From Tetraselmis striata (lineage: Eukaryota > Chlorophyta > Chlorodendrophyceae > Chlorodendrales > Chlorodendraceae), in contig VCJN01000708.1 in NCBI GenBank assembly GCA_006384855.1, positions 496,001-560,000 on the forward strand: 64,000 nucleotides of DNA, read 5' to 3'. This document shows, one piece after another, positions 41,650 through 54,064 of the stretch. Positions within the stretch are counted from its first letter, which is position 1; every line of letters starts with the position of its first letter. The notes under the pieces were generated by a model, which saw nothing but the letters and a program-made list of their open reading frames with translations, was not told where the DNA came from and searched no databases. A program made the position numbers and the translations under genes.

Positions 41650-43790
41650 CGTGCTACGCTCTACCGCAGTAGTGAGCAGCGAGGTGCCAAGGGACCCACT
41701 GCAGGTAGAGCAGATTGCATGGAAAGTATGGAAAGTATGTCAGCCCGTACGTAAGTGAAATGAGGACACGTAGATGATAATGATCTGTTTGGTACAATGG
41801 GCCTGCTAATAGGTACTGGTGCCCAGCAGCACCATCATATCATGATGATCTTACTAGGGAGGCTATTCATTCGTTGTCGAAAACGGCGCTAGATGTGAGG
41901 GGTGCCATGCTATGATAGGGGCCGTCTCTGCGTACATACATACTGGTCCCATGCAGGTACGTGCGTATTCCTCGACTTGTCATCGTTCATTCGTGATAAT
42001 ACTCAAACAGTAATCCTTATGTCGGGCCGCACCGAGCTGGCGTGTTGCCTTGTTCTGGGGTGCTCGATGTGCGGGCTTGGAGATGATGACGCAGATCAGT
42101 GCCTTCGAAAACCGTAATGGTCTCGCGGTATATGTAATAGGGGAATGGTACCAAACCCGTTGCGGGGGGAAAACGATAATCATTATCGAATTCGGCTGGG
42201 GTTCTCAGCAAAATACCTCCTGATGTTCATTTTACGACATTACGTAAATAAACATAATCAGAGTCGCAGAGAGATTTGATGAAACAATGTCGTGTTTTTG
42301 GCCCCCAGGACCGGAAACAAAGTCCCTAATTATTGTTGCTGCAACAAAAAGCCCGGCGAGAGATATGACCCAGTCATCCAGTGTACACCCAATCTGCATA
42401 TATTCTACTGTCCGTGTCCTATATCGATTGTTTAGTTTATCCATATCCATAAGTTAGATCTTATTTAACACAACACTAACTACACTGCGTGTTATCCATG
42501 CAGCGTGTAACGACCTTTTAACTTCTTTCACATGCGCGCCTCCATCTCGTCACTCTATCAACACACTGTCATCTGTGTGTTTGTGTACCTTGGAGCTGTA
42601 TACGTGGTGCGCATTCATTGGTGGTCCCTCTGCTCACCTATTTTGGTAGGCATGCATCATATCGCAAATAATCATGAGGGTATGATGTAGCGATACAGTA
42701 CATCCCTCACAGCAGCTCTCCGCCTCTTATTTTGTTTTGACATCGCGTCTTTAATAATGCATTCCTGCCCGCAGTAGCGTACCCGTCGTAGCAGCGCATT
42801 TGAAAAACCGCGAAATCATATCGATCTGCTGCTTGGCGGGGCATATATAGAGGTTCAAAATACTAGAGGTACAGAGGATACTAGAAGTACAGCTAGACTC
42901 GGTAGCGTACGGGCACGTAGACCGCCGGGCTCGCACCCCTTCGACCGGGCGCGTCGCTCCAGCATAAATAACCATACCGATGTGTATAGCGACTATATAT
43001 GATTATAGTATGGCACACATCTTGCGATCGATGATACGAGTACAAATATGATCAGCGTATCAGAGGCGGCGAGGATGATGACCTGTCGTAGAGCCCGTTA
43101 TCATCCGGCAATGTCCCGCATCGCTCACCAGCACTCGATATATCCTGCTTCGTCCGGCGGGAAATGCGGCGGTCGCTTCTCGTCTCCATAGGCCGGTGGG
43201 GCAGTTGGGGGCGGGGCGGCTTTACTTGAAGATGACCGGGCAGCCAAGGGTTTGCTGTGCTGGGGTTGCTGGGGGTTGCGCAGCATCCGTAATTCCGTAC
43301 TACTGGTATTAAGGTGGTGTACGTACCAAAACAGTAGTGCGGCTGCCACAGGCAGTACAGGGTATATTCATAATTACATGAGCTAATCGTTAGAAGCAGA
43401 AGGCGATATCGGAAATCACCAAAATAAAAGGCAATCAGAAAGGTCCTCTACAGCGACTGCATATACAGGGTATATTCATACATCGTAACACCCTATTACT
43501 AAAGACAATAATAACCTAATTAATAATTCAAAATAATTTGTGCTTGCGGCTCATACGGGCACATCCGGGCCACAGGTACTAGAGGGGACTACTGTTACCT
43601 AATCCTTAGATAGCAGCGCTGATGTCGTCGACTACTGCTGGTCTTGCGGGATGATACGATGCTGGACTCTCTCCCTGTAACCAATACGAAGTAAGAATAT
43701 GCTGGGACTGCAAGGGTTTCACTGGTGCCAGTCCTGTCCCGGAGGCAAAAAAAAAACAATGCTGGGACCGTGATGCAACCAGGTATAGCG
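41650..43790. other. Intergenic, nothing firmly supported
   Basis: AT-richer sequence. A small minus-strand frame (43125-43349) is Pro/Ser-rich and ends DEAGYIECW; it might be an exon but has no recognisable domain. Confidence 0.35.
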
Positions 43791-43791
43791 A

Positions 43792-43989
43792 CTAGGTACC
43801 GGGTACCTGGTTCCAGGTAACCGGGTACCCTGCTGTACGGACGCTTTGGATCCGACGGCGAGGATGTGAAGATCTCTTCGCCATCCTGGCGGGACAGCGT
43901 GGAGGTGCATCGTAGGCGGCGCGCAGCAGGAGCAGCAGCCCAAAAAGCACCGCCAAGCGCCACGCCAGAGCTCGAGCTCCGACCGCCAT
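43792..43989 (-). CDS. Possible N-terminal exon with signal anchor
   Basis: A 65-residue frame starts MAVGARALAWRLAVLFGLLL, a short basic leader and strong hydrophobic core typical of a signal peptide or type II anchor, then turns basic. Its ATG is about 54 bp from the ATG of the plus-strand PPR gene, so a shared divergent promoter would be possible. No further exon was identified, and plus-strand frames also cross the region. Confidence 0.28.
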   Translation of the reverse strand: MAVGARALAWRLAVLFGLLLLLRAAYDAPPRCPARMAKRSSHPRRRIQSVRTAGYPVTWNQVPGT

Positions 43990-44043
43990 CCCACAGCAAG
44001 TTCCCTCCCCCTCGATCTCTGAGTTCGCTCTGGGAAGCCGCCA

Positions 44044-47000
44044 GTGTGCCGGGGGTTGTGGGCTGCAGGAGTGATGGCAGGCAGGGTGGCGGGGCCCGCC
44101 GGCGGGCTACCCGGCACTTCCCCGGTTGCGCTCGCTACTCCGTCGCCTCGTGTCCAGCTGCAGGCCAGCCTGTCATTGACTGCGCCGCTCAGGCTACCCA
44201 GGCCCGCACTGCCGTGTCACCTCCGGCGCATCGCTACCGTGCCACCCTGCCGCGCCGAGCGCGACGGCAGCACGAACGGAACGCGCTTCAGCCCCGTCGC
44301 TGTCGAGGACGAGTACGACGGCGACTGCACCATCCGCGCCCCCAAGGAGCTGTGGCCAGCAGGTCCCGGCGTCGAGCCGGTGCAGCTGCGGCGAGAGTCT
44401 GGCGATGCCGGCGGTGTCGCCTCGCCGTCGAGCAGTGGGGGCCAAAAAACATATACGACCGGCGGTTTCGTGTCCAGATCAGTCGGAGGCTCCCGCACTC
44501 GACCGGCGCAGGAGGTGAACCCCTCCCCCCCCCCCCCCCCCTCCCCCTTCCATGTTTTTATTTTCTGCTGGTAGTCCACAATGATTTAACAGTACCAGCT
44601 CGAAACGCTTCATGCACCGCTCTCTTGCGTAAAAGAAGATGCTGGGTAGTTTCCCTAGTCTGAAGGTGCTGTGACTTGCGAACCGGTGCCCCACAAAAGA
44701 AGGGGCGGGGCTTGAGATTCTAAACGGTCTTTGATGCATTAATACAGCATTCGATCAAGAGGCAATGACAGCGCTGTCCGGGAGACAGCAATGCTAAGAG
44801 TGCCCGCCCCCCCCCCCCCCCCCCCCCCACCTTCTTTCCCCGCGGCTCATTCTGACGTGCTGCAGGAAGCTACCCGGGACACGTTCAACCGCAGCTGGGC
44901 GTCAGTCAGCGAGGATTCCCCCTCAAAAAGGCAGAACATCAGCCGGCGCGCCCGGATGTGAGCGCTCCGTCCCCTGTCTATGGGTGCCGGCGCACCTACA
45001 AGAACTTGTATGCAACCTAGAAGAAAACTCGCTGTAGTTTCGTCTACTATTGACCTCTGGCAGGGTCGTTTCCGCAGTCACCGTCGTATCATTGGCTCGG
45101 CACGCTTGGGAATACGTCTGCAATGCGCCGAATGCGCCACCGGCATAGCAATGGCAGCCATGCACCATGTGCACTGAACCCCCATCCACCCCCCACCCAT
45201 GACACCTGGCGCGCGCAGGCGCTACCGGCGGAACAAGAGGGCGCAGGCGATGGCGGACACCGCGCTGGCGCGCCGATTCACCAAGCTGATGCAGATGTAC
45301 CAGCGCCAGAAGCGGCCGCGCAAGGTGTGCGCCTGCTCCTGCATTCGCCCGCCATTTCAGGGGCACAGCGGGCGGGCTATCAAGATACAGGCAGTTTTGT
45401 ATAATGTAAAACACGGCGACTGCGTCTGCTCCCCTCTCCTCTATCTGGCCACTGCGCCATGGCATGTCAGAGAAGAGTGCGTGGGAAGGGGTGGCTCTCA
45501 GGTGTTGCGGGGATTGCTTGTGGAACGGCTTCCTGACGTGCCGTCGATGCGCTTCCGCAGATCATGGAGGACCTGACAGAGGCACGTGCTGCGCCGCCCG
45601 AGGAGCGCATCCTCAACTGCATCAACTACAACGCCGCGCTCAACGCGCTGGTGGAGCTTGGGGACACCGGTGCGACCCCCCCCCCCCCCCCCCCCCCCAA
45701 CCTCCTCCTCCTTCCCTGGTCCTCCCCGGCCCTTGCGCCCGCTGGTCCTTGCTCGGCGACGCCCGCTTTTGCTCACGGATTTCCCCCCTCTCACCGCCAG
45801 AGTCCGCCAAGGAGGTGTTTCAGTGGATCATCGAGGATGTCGGCGCGGACGTGGTGGCGCTGTCCACCATGATCAAGGTGACCCAACGCCTAACTAATTC
45901 AGCGCGCCTGCTATGACCAGCCTCCCTCCCATGACCTGCCTGGCCACCTCGCTGACACCCCCTGTCAACCCCCGGCCTCTTGCACGCGCAGGCCTACGGG
46001 AAGTCGGATGCGGTGGACGACGCGTTTGCGCTCCTGGACGAGTACGAGGAGCGCACCCGGCGGACGGCCCCGCGCCGCGTGTACATGAACCTGCTCAATG
46101 CGTGCGCAACGGCGGGCGACGTGCACCGGGCGCGCGCCATGATGCACCGCATCAAGTGAGCACCGACAACCGACCCCCCCCCCCCCCCCCCCCCCTGTTA
46201 CCCCCCCCCCCCCCTCCCCCTTGCAATGAAAAAAAGGATGGGTTAACATTGTGCGAGTGCCAATGAACCTAGAGGAAACATGGGGTATATATGCCTGGAA
46301 TAGGGGTTGCATGCTATCTATGCACGCCAACCAAGTTATAGGAACCTGCGAATATGACCCCGCCCCGCCTGCCAGAGGTTAAATGTAGACGAAACTATAG
46401 CAGAACTACAGCGAATGTTCTCCTGCATCCACCGGCTGCACACATCCATCTGGAAACTGGGCACAAGAAAGGGAGAACCTACCCCGCCTTGGGATGACCA
46501 AGCAAGCCATGTTTGCGGCTGCTGCCGCTAGTGCCTTCGGTCTGACCGTACCACTTTACCGTACCGCCGTGATGGCGCCGCGCAGTATCATCGACGGGGT
46601 GGAGATGCAGCAGAAGCTGCGCTCCCGGCAGCAGCGCCAGCAGCGCCAGCAGTTCAACCAGTACGGCGGCGGGCAGCCGGTGCAGCCGGGCCGCCCCGGC
46701 GACGCCGACGGCGGCGCGGAGGAGGGCGACGCGGCCACGCAGCACCGCTTCAAGCTCGGCTCCTTTGACCTCAAGAGCAAGCTGCTGCAGTTCAACCTGC
46801 TCATCAAGTACGCACCCCGCCCGCCTCTCAGCACCGCCCCAGCAGCTCCATGACCCGCATGTCGCGCGTGGCCATGACCTGAGCCGACCGCTTGCCCCCC
46901 CCTCACCTCCCCCCGCACACCAGGGCGTACTGCAACTCGGCGACGCCCCTGGCGGGGTGGGCGGTGCTGACCGACATGCGGCGCAGCGGCGTGCCCCCGG

Positions 47001-50000
47001 ACCGCGTGACGTTCAACCAGCTGATGGTGGGCGCGTCGCGCTCGGAGTGCGAGGCGGGCGCCGAGATGGCGGGCGCGGTGATGGAGCGCATGCGCGGGCT
47101 GGCGGCCGCCACGCAGGACGCCGCGCTGCTGCCCGACAACATCACCTACTCCAACGCGCTGCGCGCCGCCGCCTGGGGGCCGCGCGCGCTGGAGGCGGTG
47201 CAGGCCCTGGTCTGCGAGATCGAGGACGGGTGAGCCCAGCCGCCTGCTCCGCCCACCTGATGTGCGACAGGCACAAGAGACGTACTTGCGACAGCCGTCG
47301 CCGCGGTAGTAGCAACAACACCACCAACAGCCCATGGGTGCCGACGCCCCTATGAGACCCCTTATTCTACGGCACGTACGACATGGGCACCGCGCTGGAC
47401 CGGTCCACCGCTCTCCCGCAGTAATTTCTAGTCGCTCCGCGCGCCACGTCGCGAAATGTGCAGTCCGGGATTAGCACGAACTCCCCTAGAGCGGTAGACC
47501 GGTCCAGCAAATAAAGCGGGGGGTGGCGTCTCGGAGGCGCGGGGGGGGGGGGGGGGGGGGGGGTATACCGATGCCACCCCCCGCCCTACCGCTCTGTCGC
47601 TCTACAGTATTTCGAACACCGCATCCTGTTGCCGGGTGTCCGCCGCAGTCCGCTTACCGTTAACCCGCAGCTCCGCGGCCCTCATGCCTACCCCCCCATG
47701 GAATCCGCGCCTCCCACCCATGTTTCCGCGCCCCTCATCTCCCCGCCCGGCGGCCTACGGCCGGCCGCTCAGCCGCTCGGTCAAAAGTCCCTTGCCCCTC
47801 TGCCCGGCTGAGCAATGCGCCCGTGACACCCTGGCCGAGCGCCGCCGGGTGTGCATGCGTGGGGCCGGCGTGGGTTGGCCATGGCGCATATGCCGTTCGC
47901 AGGTCAGAGGGCGGTCCTCGTGGTCCCCATGGCGCGGGGGGGGGGGCGGAGAGGGGGGGAGGGCGGGGGGGGGGGGTCAATTGCGAGCTGCGGCTGCTGG
48001 CCGGCAGAGGCAGATAAAAAGCCATCCCAGGGGGCTGGGGCGGTAGGCTTTCGATCGGTGGAGCTGTTCACGTGTCGCACCGTTGCAATGGCTCAGCAAG
48101 TGGATAGAAGGGCGGAATTCCTCGAAGCTGACTGGTTCGGAGCACTGCGCCTTTTGCGGCGTGGCGCACTGTGCGGCCGGAGATCACGGCGGAAAATTAT
48201 CGCGGTCCGGCGGTGCCCGTGTCAGACAGGCCAAAGCCTCAAACTGGGGATCACATGCAACCTATGAGAGCATCTCCCTAAAGAGTTGTCTCAGGATGCG
48301 TAGTCGTCGTTGCTGCCAACCGTATTTTCAAATCCTCGGACGACCACCTCTACCACATAATCGCATCAATACTACCTTGTGTTCTTAATATCCCTTATCG
48401 GCCAGGCATCGGCGACTGAACGACCAGGGATATTAGCCACACAGGGTAGTGCCTGACCGACCAGCGCGGCTGCCCGAGCACAATGAGAACCCGGCGCGGC
48501 TCGAGGATAACGATGCTGTGGTGCTACTGTGTAGCAAAGCACTGTGTTTTAGAGACGGGTGACCTGGTTACGTGGCCTTTTGTGCCTGGTCCACGGAGGC
48601 AGCGGGGATCCGGGGGGCAATGAGGTCCGACACCCTCAAGCTGCGGGCACGTATACACCCTTGTTGCCAACCCTACATGGGACCCCCTCCCCCCCCCCCC
48701 CCCCCCCCCCCCCTCTCCCCCCCCGGCAAGCTGCAGCCCCCCCCCCCCCCCCCCTACCTAAATCTGCACAATTTCAGTGTGTAACCCCCCTCCCCCCCAT
48801 CTGTGTTGTTCTTCCTGCGCCGGCCGGCAGGTACGAGCTGGCCATCTCGGAGCAGCAGAGGTACCTCCACCGTTTCCGCCCCGACGCCGAGTGCTGCGCC
48901 ACGGTGGTGGAGGTGCTGTGCGACCTGGGCGAGCCGGAGCGGGCGCTGCAGTACATGGTGCCCCCCGCCCTTTTACACCCCCTGCGCCACACCCCTCCGC
49001 AGGCCTTGCCTACTGGCATGACCAAATACTTTGGCTGTTTTATGTGATCAGCTGCTGAAACTGTGGGCCAGTGTATTGATGTTGCGCGCTGGGTCGGTCT
49101 TGAAGTTTGACATTTGTTACAGCTCTGTTCCTGCCGGTCTTCCAACTATGCCGGCCAGCTGTCTTAGCGCCCGACTGCATGAACTCGCATAGGGCCGGCC
49201 GTAGCGCCCGTAGCACGCAGCCCTCTGACAGCCAGTGTGTGTGGGCGTGTGTGGGGGCGGTCTTCTTCAAGTACTCCCATGTTCGTGTCTCCCTGCCGGT
49301 CGGCGGATGTCGGGTTTTCCGTCGGGAAACATCGCGCAGTGGCTCAGCCGCACCCGGCTCCACGTACCCTACCCGGCGCCCGCATTTCACGGCGGCGCTG
49401 ATCGCGGTTCACCACGCGAACGTACACCCTGCGGGTGCCAACATGCGGAATCTGTGATGTCCCTCCGTCCGTCGCGGATTCCGTATTTGATACACATTTG
49501 TGTGTGTGATATCGGTTTGTCATTATCACGTAGTCATGCCATCATGGAACGGGTCCACATGGTAGGGGTGTGCCTCGCGTGGGGGCCGTGCGCAGTAGTA
49601 CTTACCGGCCTGATTGCCCCTCTGAGTCCCGCGCGATCGACCCGATGACCGAAGCGGTCCTCGCCAAACTTTTGTGCGTGTCTGTGAGGGGGGGCTGTCA
49701 GCTTTTGGCGATGGCCTTTCTATGTCCAGAACGTCGAATTCAGTGAGAACATCAAATGCACTGCGCCGATCCATCCCCCTGCTGCTGTAGAGACTGTTGT
49801 CGAAAACAGGCACATCTTTGGTGAGGGTTGAGACTGCATTGCCTCGGAATGCCGGGGTGATTGCCCCCCCCCCGGTGATTGCCCCCCTTGCCGCCCCGGC
49901 TGACTGGCGGACCGGGCCGGCCGCGCAGGACAAGTGGCAGAGCAAGGGGCAGAAGTCGCGGCCGCGCGGCATCCTGGCGCTCATGCGCGCGTACAGCGAC

Positions 50001-50913
50001 AAGGGCGACCTGGACGCGGTGAAGTACCTGCACGCGCGCTTCATCCGGCAGGAGCTGGCCGGCAAGATCTCGGGGCCGCTGCTGGTGCGGGGCCATCGCG
50101 CCCGCCTACCCCTCCCCCCCCCCCCCCCCGCCCCACCCCCCCCCCCCCCTCTCTAATCTACACACGAACACTATACCTTCAGGCGGATGCCGCACGGATC
50201 GTCCGATCTCGGTGCCGCAACATGTCACCGTATTATTTCTGCCGGACTTTTGCATCCATAAGTCATGATTAAGACATGCTATGTATGGCGGGGGCATAAA
50301 ATGACGATAGCGCCGAAATTTTCCTACTCGCATGGGACCGAAATTGTGTGCATTATTATGATCTCTGGTGGTCTCCTACTCGGGAGGTCCCCGGATCGAT
50401 TCCCGGCTCCGTCAATTCAGGGGAATCTCCTCCGGGCCCGTGTCCCGGGTGTACCCGGTTGATGCATTGGGCCTTCAAGGTTCGAATGAGGCAATGGTCT
50501 AAGGGCTATGCCTCGACTGCAGGTCAAGTGTTGGGGCGGCTTCGGCCGATGTCCCGGGGCTGCTTTTGTAAACGGTTTACGCTGTTGATCTCGTTCTTTC
50601 TACGTACAGGTACCGAATGTCTTTCGTTCGCGGGGCGATTTGTTACTCGCTTTTTTGTAATTCACACCGGTACTCGCAAGACGATATCCTTCCCTGGCCG
50701 ACCCGGCCTTCTGCTTCTCGTGCGCGGAGCCTTTCTGGAGGATGTCGGTCGACAGCGTTGGCGGCAGCGGCTGACGCGTGTGATGGCCCCGCGCAGTACG
50801 AGGCCAACCTGCTGGTGGCGCAGGCGCGCAAGACGGCCTACCGGCGCCGGTCCGCCTTCAACGCCGCGCTGATCGCGGAGGCGCAGGCCGAGGCCGGCGG
50901 CGCGGAGCGCTGA
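44044..50913 (+). CDS. Pentatricopeptide-repeat (PPR) protein, probably organellar
   Basis: PPR proteins bind organelle RNA and act in its processing, stability or translation. About eleven exons: 44044-44514, 44866-44957, 45219-45324, 45561-45669, 45801-45877, 45992-46155, about 46586-46807, 46924-47229, 48831-48957, 49929-50084, 50797-50913. The N-terminus is Arg/Ala/Ser-rich and fits a transit peptide. 35-residue helical repeats are visible: NYNAALNALVELGDTESAKE, then VVALSTMIKAYGKSDAVDDA, VYMNLLNACATAGDVHRARA, and FNLLIKAYC...MRRSGVPPDRVTFNQLM, NITYSNALRAA, GILALMRAYSDKGDLDAVKY. The middle is Gln-rich. No E, DYW or SMR domain was seen. Introns carry poly-C, often just after the donor. The 1.6-kb intron (47230-48830) holds an inverted-repeat element and two G-rich tracts. 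TGTAA lies at 51175. Acceptors of exons 7 and 11 are the least certain. Confidence 0.82.
47395..47507. repeat. 113-bp MITE-like inverted repeat in a PPR-gene intron
   Basis: Arms of 20 bp, CTGGACCGGTCCACCGCTCT (47395-47414) and its near-perfect inverse (47488-47507, one mismatch). No flanking duplication is obvious. A related ACCGCTCTGTCGCTCTAC lies at about 47588-47605, past a poly-G tract. Confidence 0.7.
50365..50570 (+). repeat. tRNA-derived SINE, copy 3
   Basis: B-box region GGGAGGTCCCCGGATCGATT at about 50382-50401, then the shared body (CGAATGAGGCAATGGTCTAA) and tail (GGCGGCTTCGGCCGATGTCC). It sits in the last PPR-gene intron. Confidence 0.75.
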
Positions 50914-51299
50914 GGGGCGGCCAAGGGGTCGACAAGGGACGGGGAAGCGCTCCGGCAAGAGGCTCCGCGCGCAGCTGGGCGCGCCAGAAGTGCGCGCTAC
51001 CTCCACGTCGTGGCACGCACTTTGTCGGGAGCGACGCGGATTCGGTGTCCCGAAGAGTGCCAGGCTGGCGAGATTGGAGTGCGGGCGGAGCGACGCGGCT
51101 GTTCTCGAGTTGGGGCGGCGGATCTGCATAGCAACCGCTGCGGCGGCCGCCTCGGATGGCTCAGCCGGTCCGCCTGTAACTGAATTAACGGGATGTTCAA
51201 AGTATTTCTCGGACACAAGAATAAAGTGAGTGAACGATTCACAGTAACTGTTGTTATTAGCAGTAGGTCGCTACTGTTTGTACAATTCCGTCCTCAGGC

Positions 51300-51525
51300 G
51301 CCATAAAAGTATTATAAGCTCGCCACGGGTCATCGCCGCCCCATGCCAGCACTTGACCTCTTGCGCCGACTGCAGTCGTAGGTCTGTCATAGCCATTAGA
51401 CCGTTGCCTCATTTGAAGGGCTAATGCATCAACCAGGTAAACCCGGGATGACACGCCCGGTCGATACTGCCCTCACTGGGAGAACCTGGAATTGAACCGG
51501 GGACGTCTTGTACCGAGCAGACAGG
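51300..51525 (-). repeat. tRNA-derived SINE, copy 4
   Basis: Reverse orientation, 3' of the PPR gene. Shows the inverse of the tail (CATCGCCGCCCCATGCCAGC), the body (GACCGTTGCCTCATTTGAAG) and a degenerate B box (GAATTGAACCGGGGACG) near 51490-51507. Confidence 0.7.
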
Positions 51526-51684
51526 CAAGGATGCATGTATTGTGATGTGAACCTTGCTCTTTCTGAGGAAAAAGGTTTTTTTTTATAGCTAGTACCAGCA
51601 AGATAATAACACTGGCGAGAGGGAATAAGAAAAGGCCTTTACCGCAGTAAGTCCCACTACCATTGTGACCACCTACTAGCGGAT

Positions 51685-51735
51685 GACTTCACCCACTTCA
51701 CCCACCCACCCACTTCACCCACTTCACCCACCTAC
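51685..51735. repeat. Short TTCACCCAC tandem repeat
   Basis: Five to six imperfect copies of a 9-bp unit with CCCACCCACC interruptions. Confidence 0.8.
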
Positions 51736-52148
51736 CCAGCAGCTGTTGGTGCCCAGCGAGATGCTTGTTCCTGGATATGTTATGCAATCATCCTGGAGAA
51801 CCACCGCATGCCCCGTTGCTGCAATACCGCCTGTGGTTGCCGCCGCACAGTGTCACAGGCACACAGTCACGCCCATAAGACCCAGAAAAACGAAAGCCTC
51901 AAATATGGGCCGCATGCCGCCGACAGGAGCGTTCGCTATCGGTCTGTAATCCAGAGTAAGTGGAGCTCTGACAGGTGTATGGCGGGTCCTTATAGTTTGC
52001 AGCAATTACTTACTCGCAGCGGTCTTGTCCACGCGGCGCGGCACTGTAGCTGCTACTACAACCTGAAACACAGATGCACCAACATGTTAGTATATATACC
52101 ACAGCCAGCATCGTCATCACAATATTTATGTATACAGAGAATTACACA

Positions 52149-53389
52149 TACACTTTTCCACAATACACTTTTGACACTGTGCCTGGCACTATAGTAATGG
52201 TGCGTGTTGTCGATATTTTGTGTTGAGAATAAACTGTAACTGTCATCCGGAAAGGATGGCGCCACCAATATGTTATAGTGGGCGCTATTTGTAGCTCCGG
52301 ATCGGGTCGAAGTCGGCAAATAAGGACTGAGCAAAGGTGCCGTTCCAACACGACACCTGGCGCCTTGCGCCGTCAGTAATATATCGATCCTGGCTACGTG
52401 GAGATTCTCGGACCTGCTTTGAGATAAAGTTTACACCCCTCGCGTAGTGGAGGAATAAGAATTGCCGAATGAAGGGGGCTTGATTGCCGAAAACTGCGAC
52501 GATAGAAGACGGAATGATTTACACCGGAACTGGTGGAGGACTCGTATAATATGTGCAATATTGTGGAGAGTCGCGGCTAGGAAGATTCCAACCTGCGCCC
52601 GTAGCTCCGAAACCATGTTCGACATAACCTGCTACCGTCGCCCGGAAGGGATGGCGCCACCGATATTACGGTGGGCGTTCTTTGTTCATCTGGATCCGAT
52701 CGAAGTTCTCACGCAAGTACTGTGCCATACCAGCACGCGCCGTCAGTAACATATCGATCATGCGTCCTCGGACCTGAGGTGAAATTAACATCCCCGCGCG
52801 TAGTGGAGGAATAAGAATTGCCGAATGAAGGAGGCTTGATTGCCGGAAACTGCGACGATAGACGACGGAATTATTTACACCGGAACTGGTGGAGGACTCG
52901 TAGAATACGTGCAATATTGTGGAGAGTCGCGGCTAGGAAGGTTCGAACCTGCGCCCGTGGCTCCGAAACCATGCTCAACATAACGTGCTACCGTCGCCCG
53001 GAAGGGATGGCGCCACCAATATGTGACGGTGGGCGCTACATTTGTACATCTGGATCCGGCCAAAGTCGTCACGCAAGTACTGCGCGAATGTCCTGCTCCA
53101 ACACTTCAACACAACGATATTCAACTCAAGACGTCCTAGGATGATTGTCACGCCAAAATATGCAGTCACGGCTCTGAGTCGCCAGGTGTTGTTTGGAGGC
53201 AGTACATTCGGAGTTCTCGTGTGGCGACTTCGACCCGTTCGATCCACCTCTACAAGCGCCTACTGTAACATCGACAGCGCTATCCTTTCCTGGCGACAGT
53301 CGCGCAGTTTATGCTCAACACAAAGTATTGACACACTACAGTAGTGCCAGTAGACACATCAGTGTCGTAATTATTTATGGAAAAGTGTA
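52149..53389. mobile_element. Inverted-repeat element with internal 356-bp tandem repeats
   Basis: The outer arms of about 110 bp (52149-52255 and 53270-53389) are inverted and imperfect. Both contain TACACTTTTCCA at the edge, CTGGCACTA, and TTTTGTGTTGAG-ATAAACTG inside. Between them lie one partial and two nearly full copies of a tandem unit (52445 and 52801 mark the same point, period 356). Each unit carries GGTTCGAACCTGCGCCCGTG, a tRNA T-arm-like word, and GCTCCGAAACCATG. No transposase is visible and no target duplication was found. Confidence 0.65.
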
Positions 53390-54060
53390 TATATTTTACC
53401 GCTCAGAAATAAGCGCGCATGAGCCATTATTATTCGCATGTCAGCAGCAGCGGCGCAACGCCGTGAGGCCCGACCCGTTATGTGAAGGCAAACCCCTGCG
53501 AGGCTGTTATAGTGTTTTACAATAAAGCCCGGAGTGTCCCTGAGGTGAAGCAAGCGCACCCCAAAGGCGGCGCCCCTCTGGATGCGCCCCTCGCTACGAG
53601 TCTCTTCATATGAGTTGACCTGCCCAACTAACGAGCTGTCTGTCATCTCGACGGGGCCTCGCCGTGTGCCATCTTGAGGCGCATCAAGTTCATACTACTT
53701 TGCCAACGTGCATATTTTCAGCATTCGTCAACGATTCCACGCCGCTGCTGGGCGAGCTGCCTCATGAAGCCATTACAAATCTTTTGCAGCAATGTGATTC
53801 CAGCATGCTGATGATTTCCCGCTCTCTGCCTGGTTTCCGCGGAGTGGCTGGGACGTCTGTGGGCGCCATTCGCAGCGCAGGAGGGCTTGATACCTCAATA
53901 ATAGGGAAAGCACTCCGAGGTCCTAGAAAGCACCCCTAGCTACGGCCCTGGCTGTTATGTGCGGCCAGGGAACGGTGGCAGCACAGCCCCTCGCAACGAC
54001 GAGTCGAGTCGTCGACCCGCGGGCCGTCCGCCATCTCGATCGAGCCATATATCCCCCGGC
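53390..54060. other. Intergenic, nothing supported
   Basis: No recognisable gene. TTACA at 53773 (TGTAA on the minus strand) could end a minus-strand transcript coming from above. Confidence 0.35.
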
Positions 54061-54064
54061 CGCA

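Noticed and set aside
46556..47335. 259-residue minus-strand frame
   Set aside because: It is antisense to the PPR exons, His/Arg/Gly-rich and has no domain.
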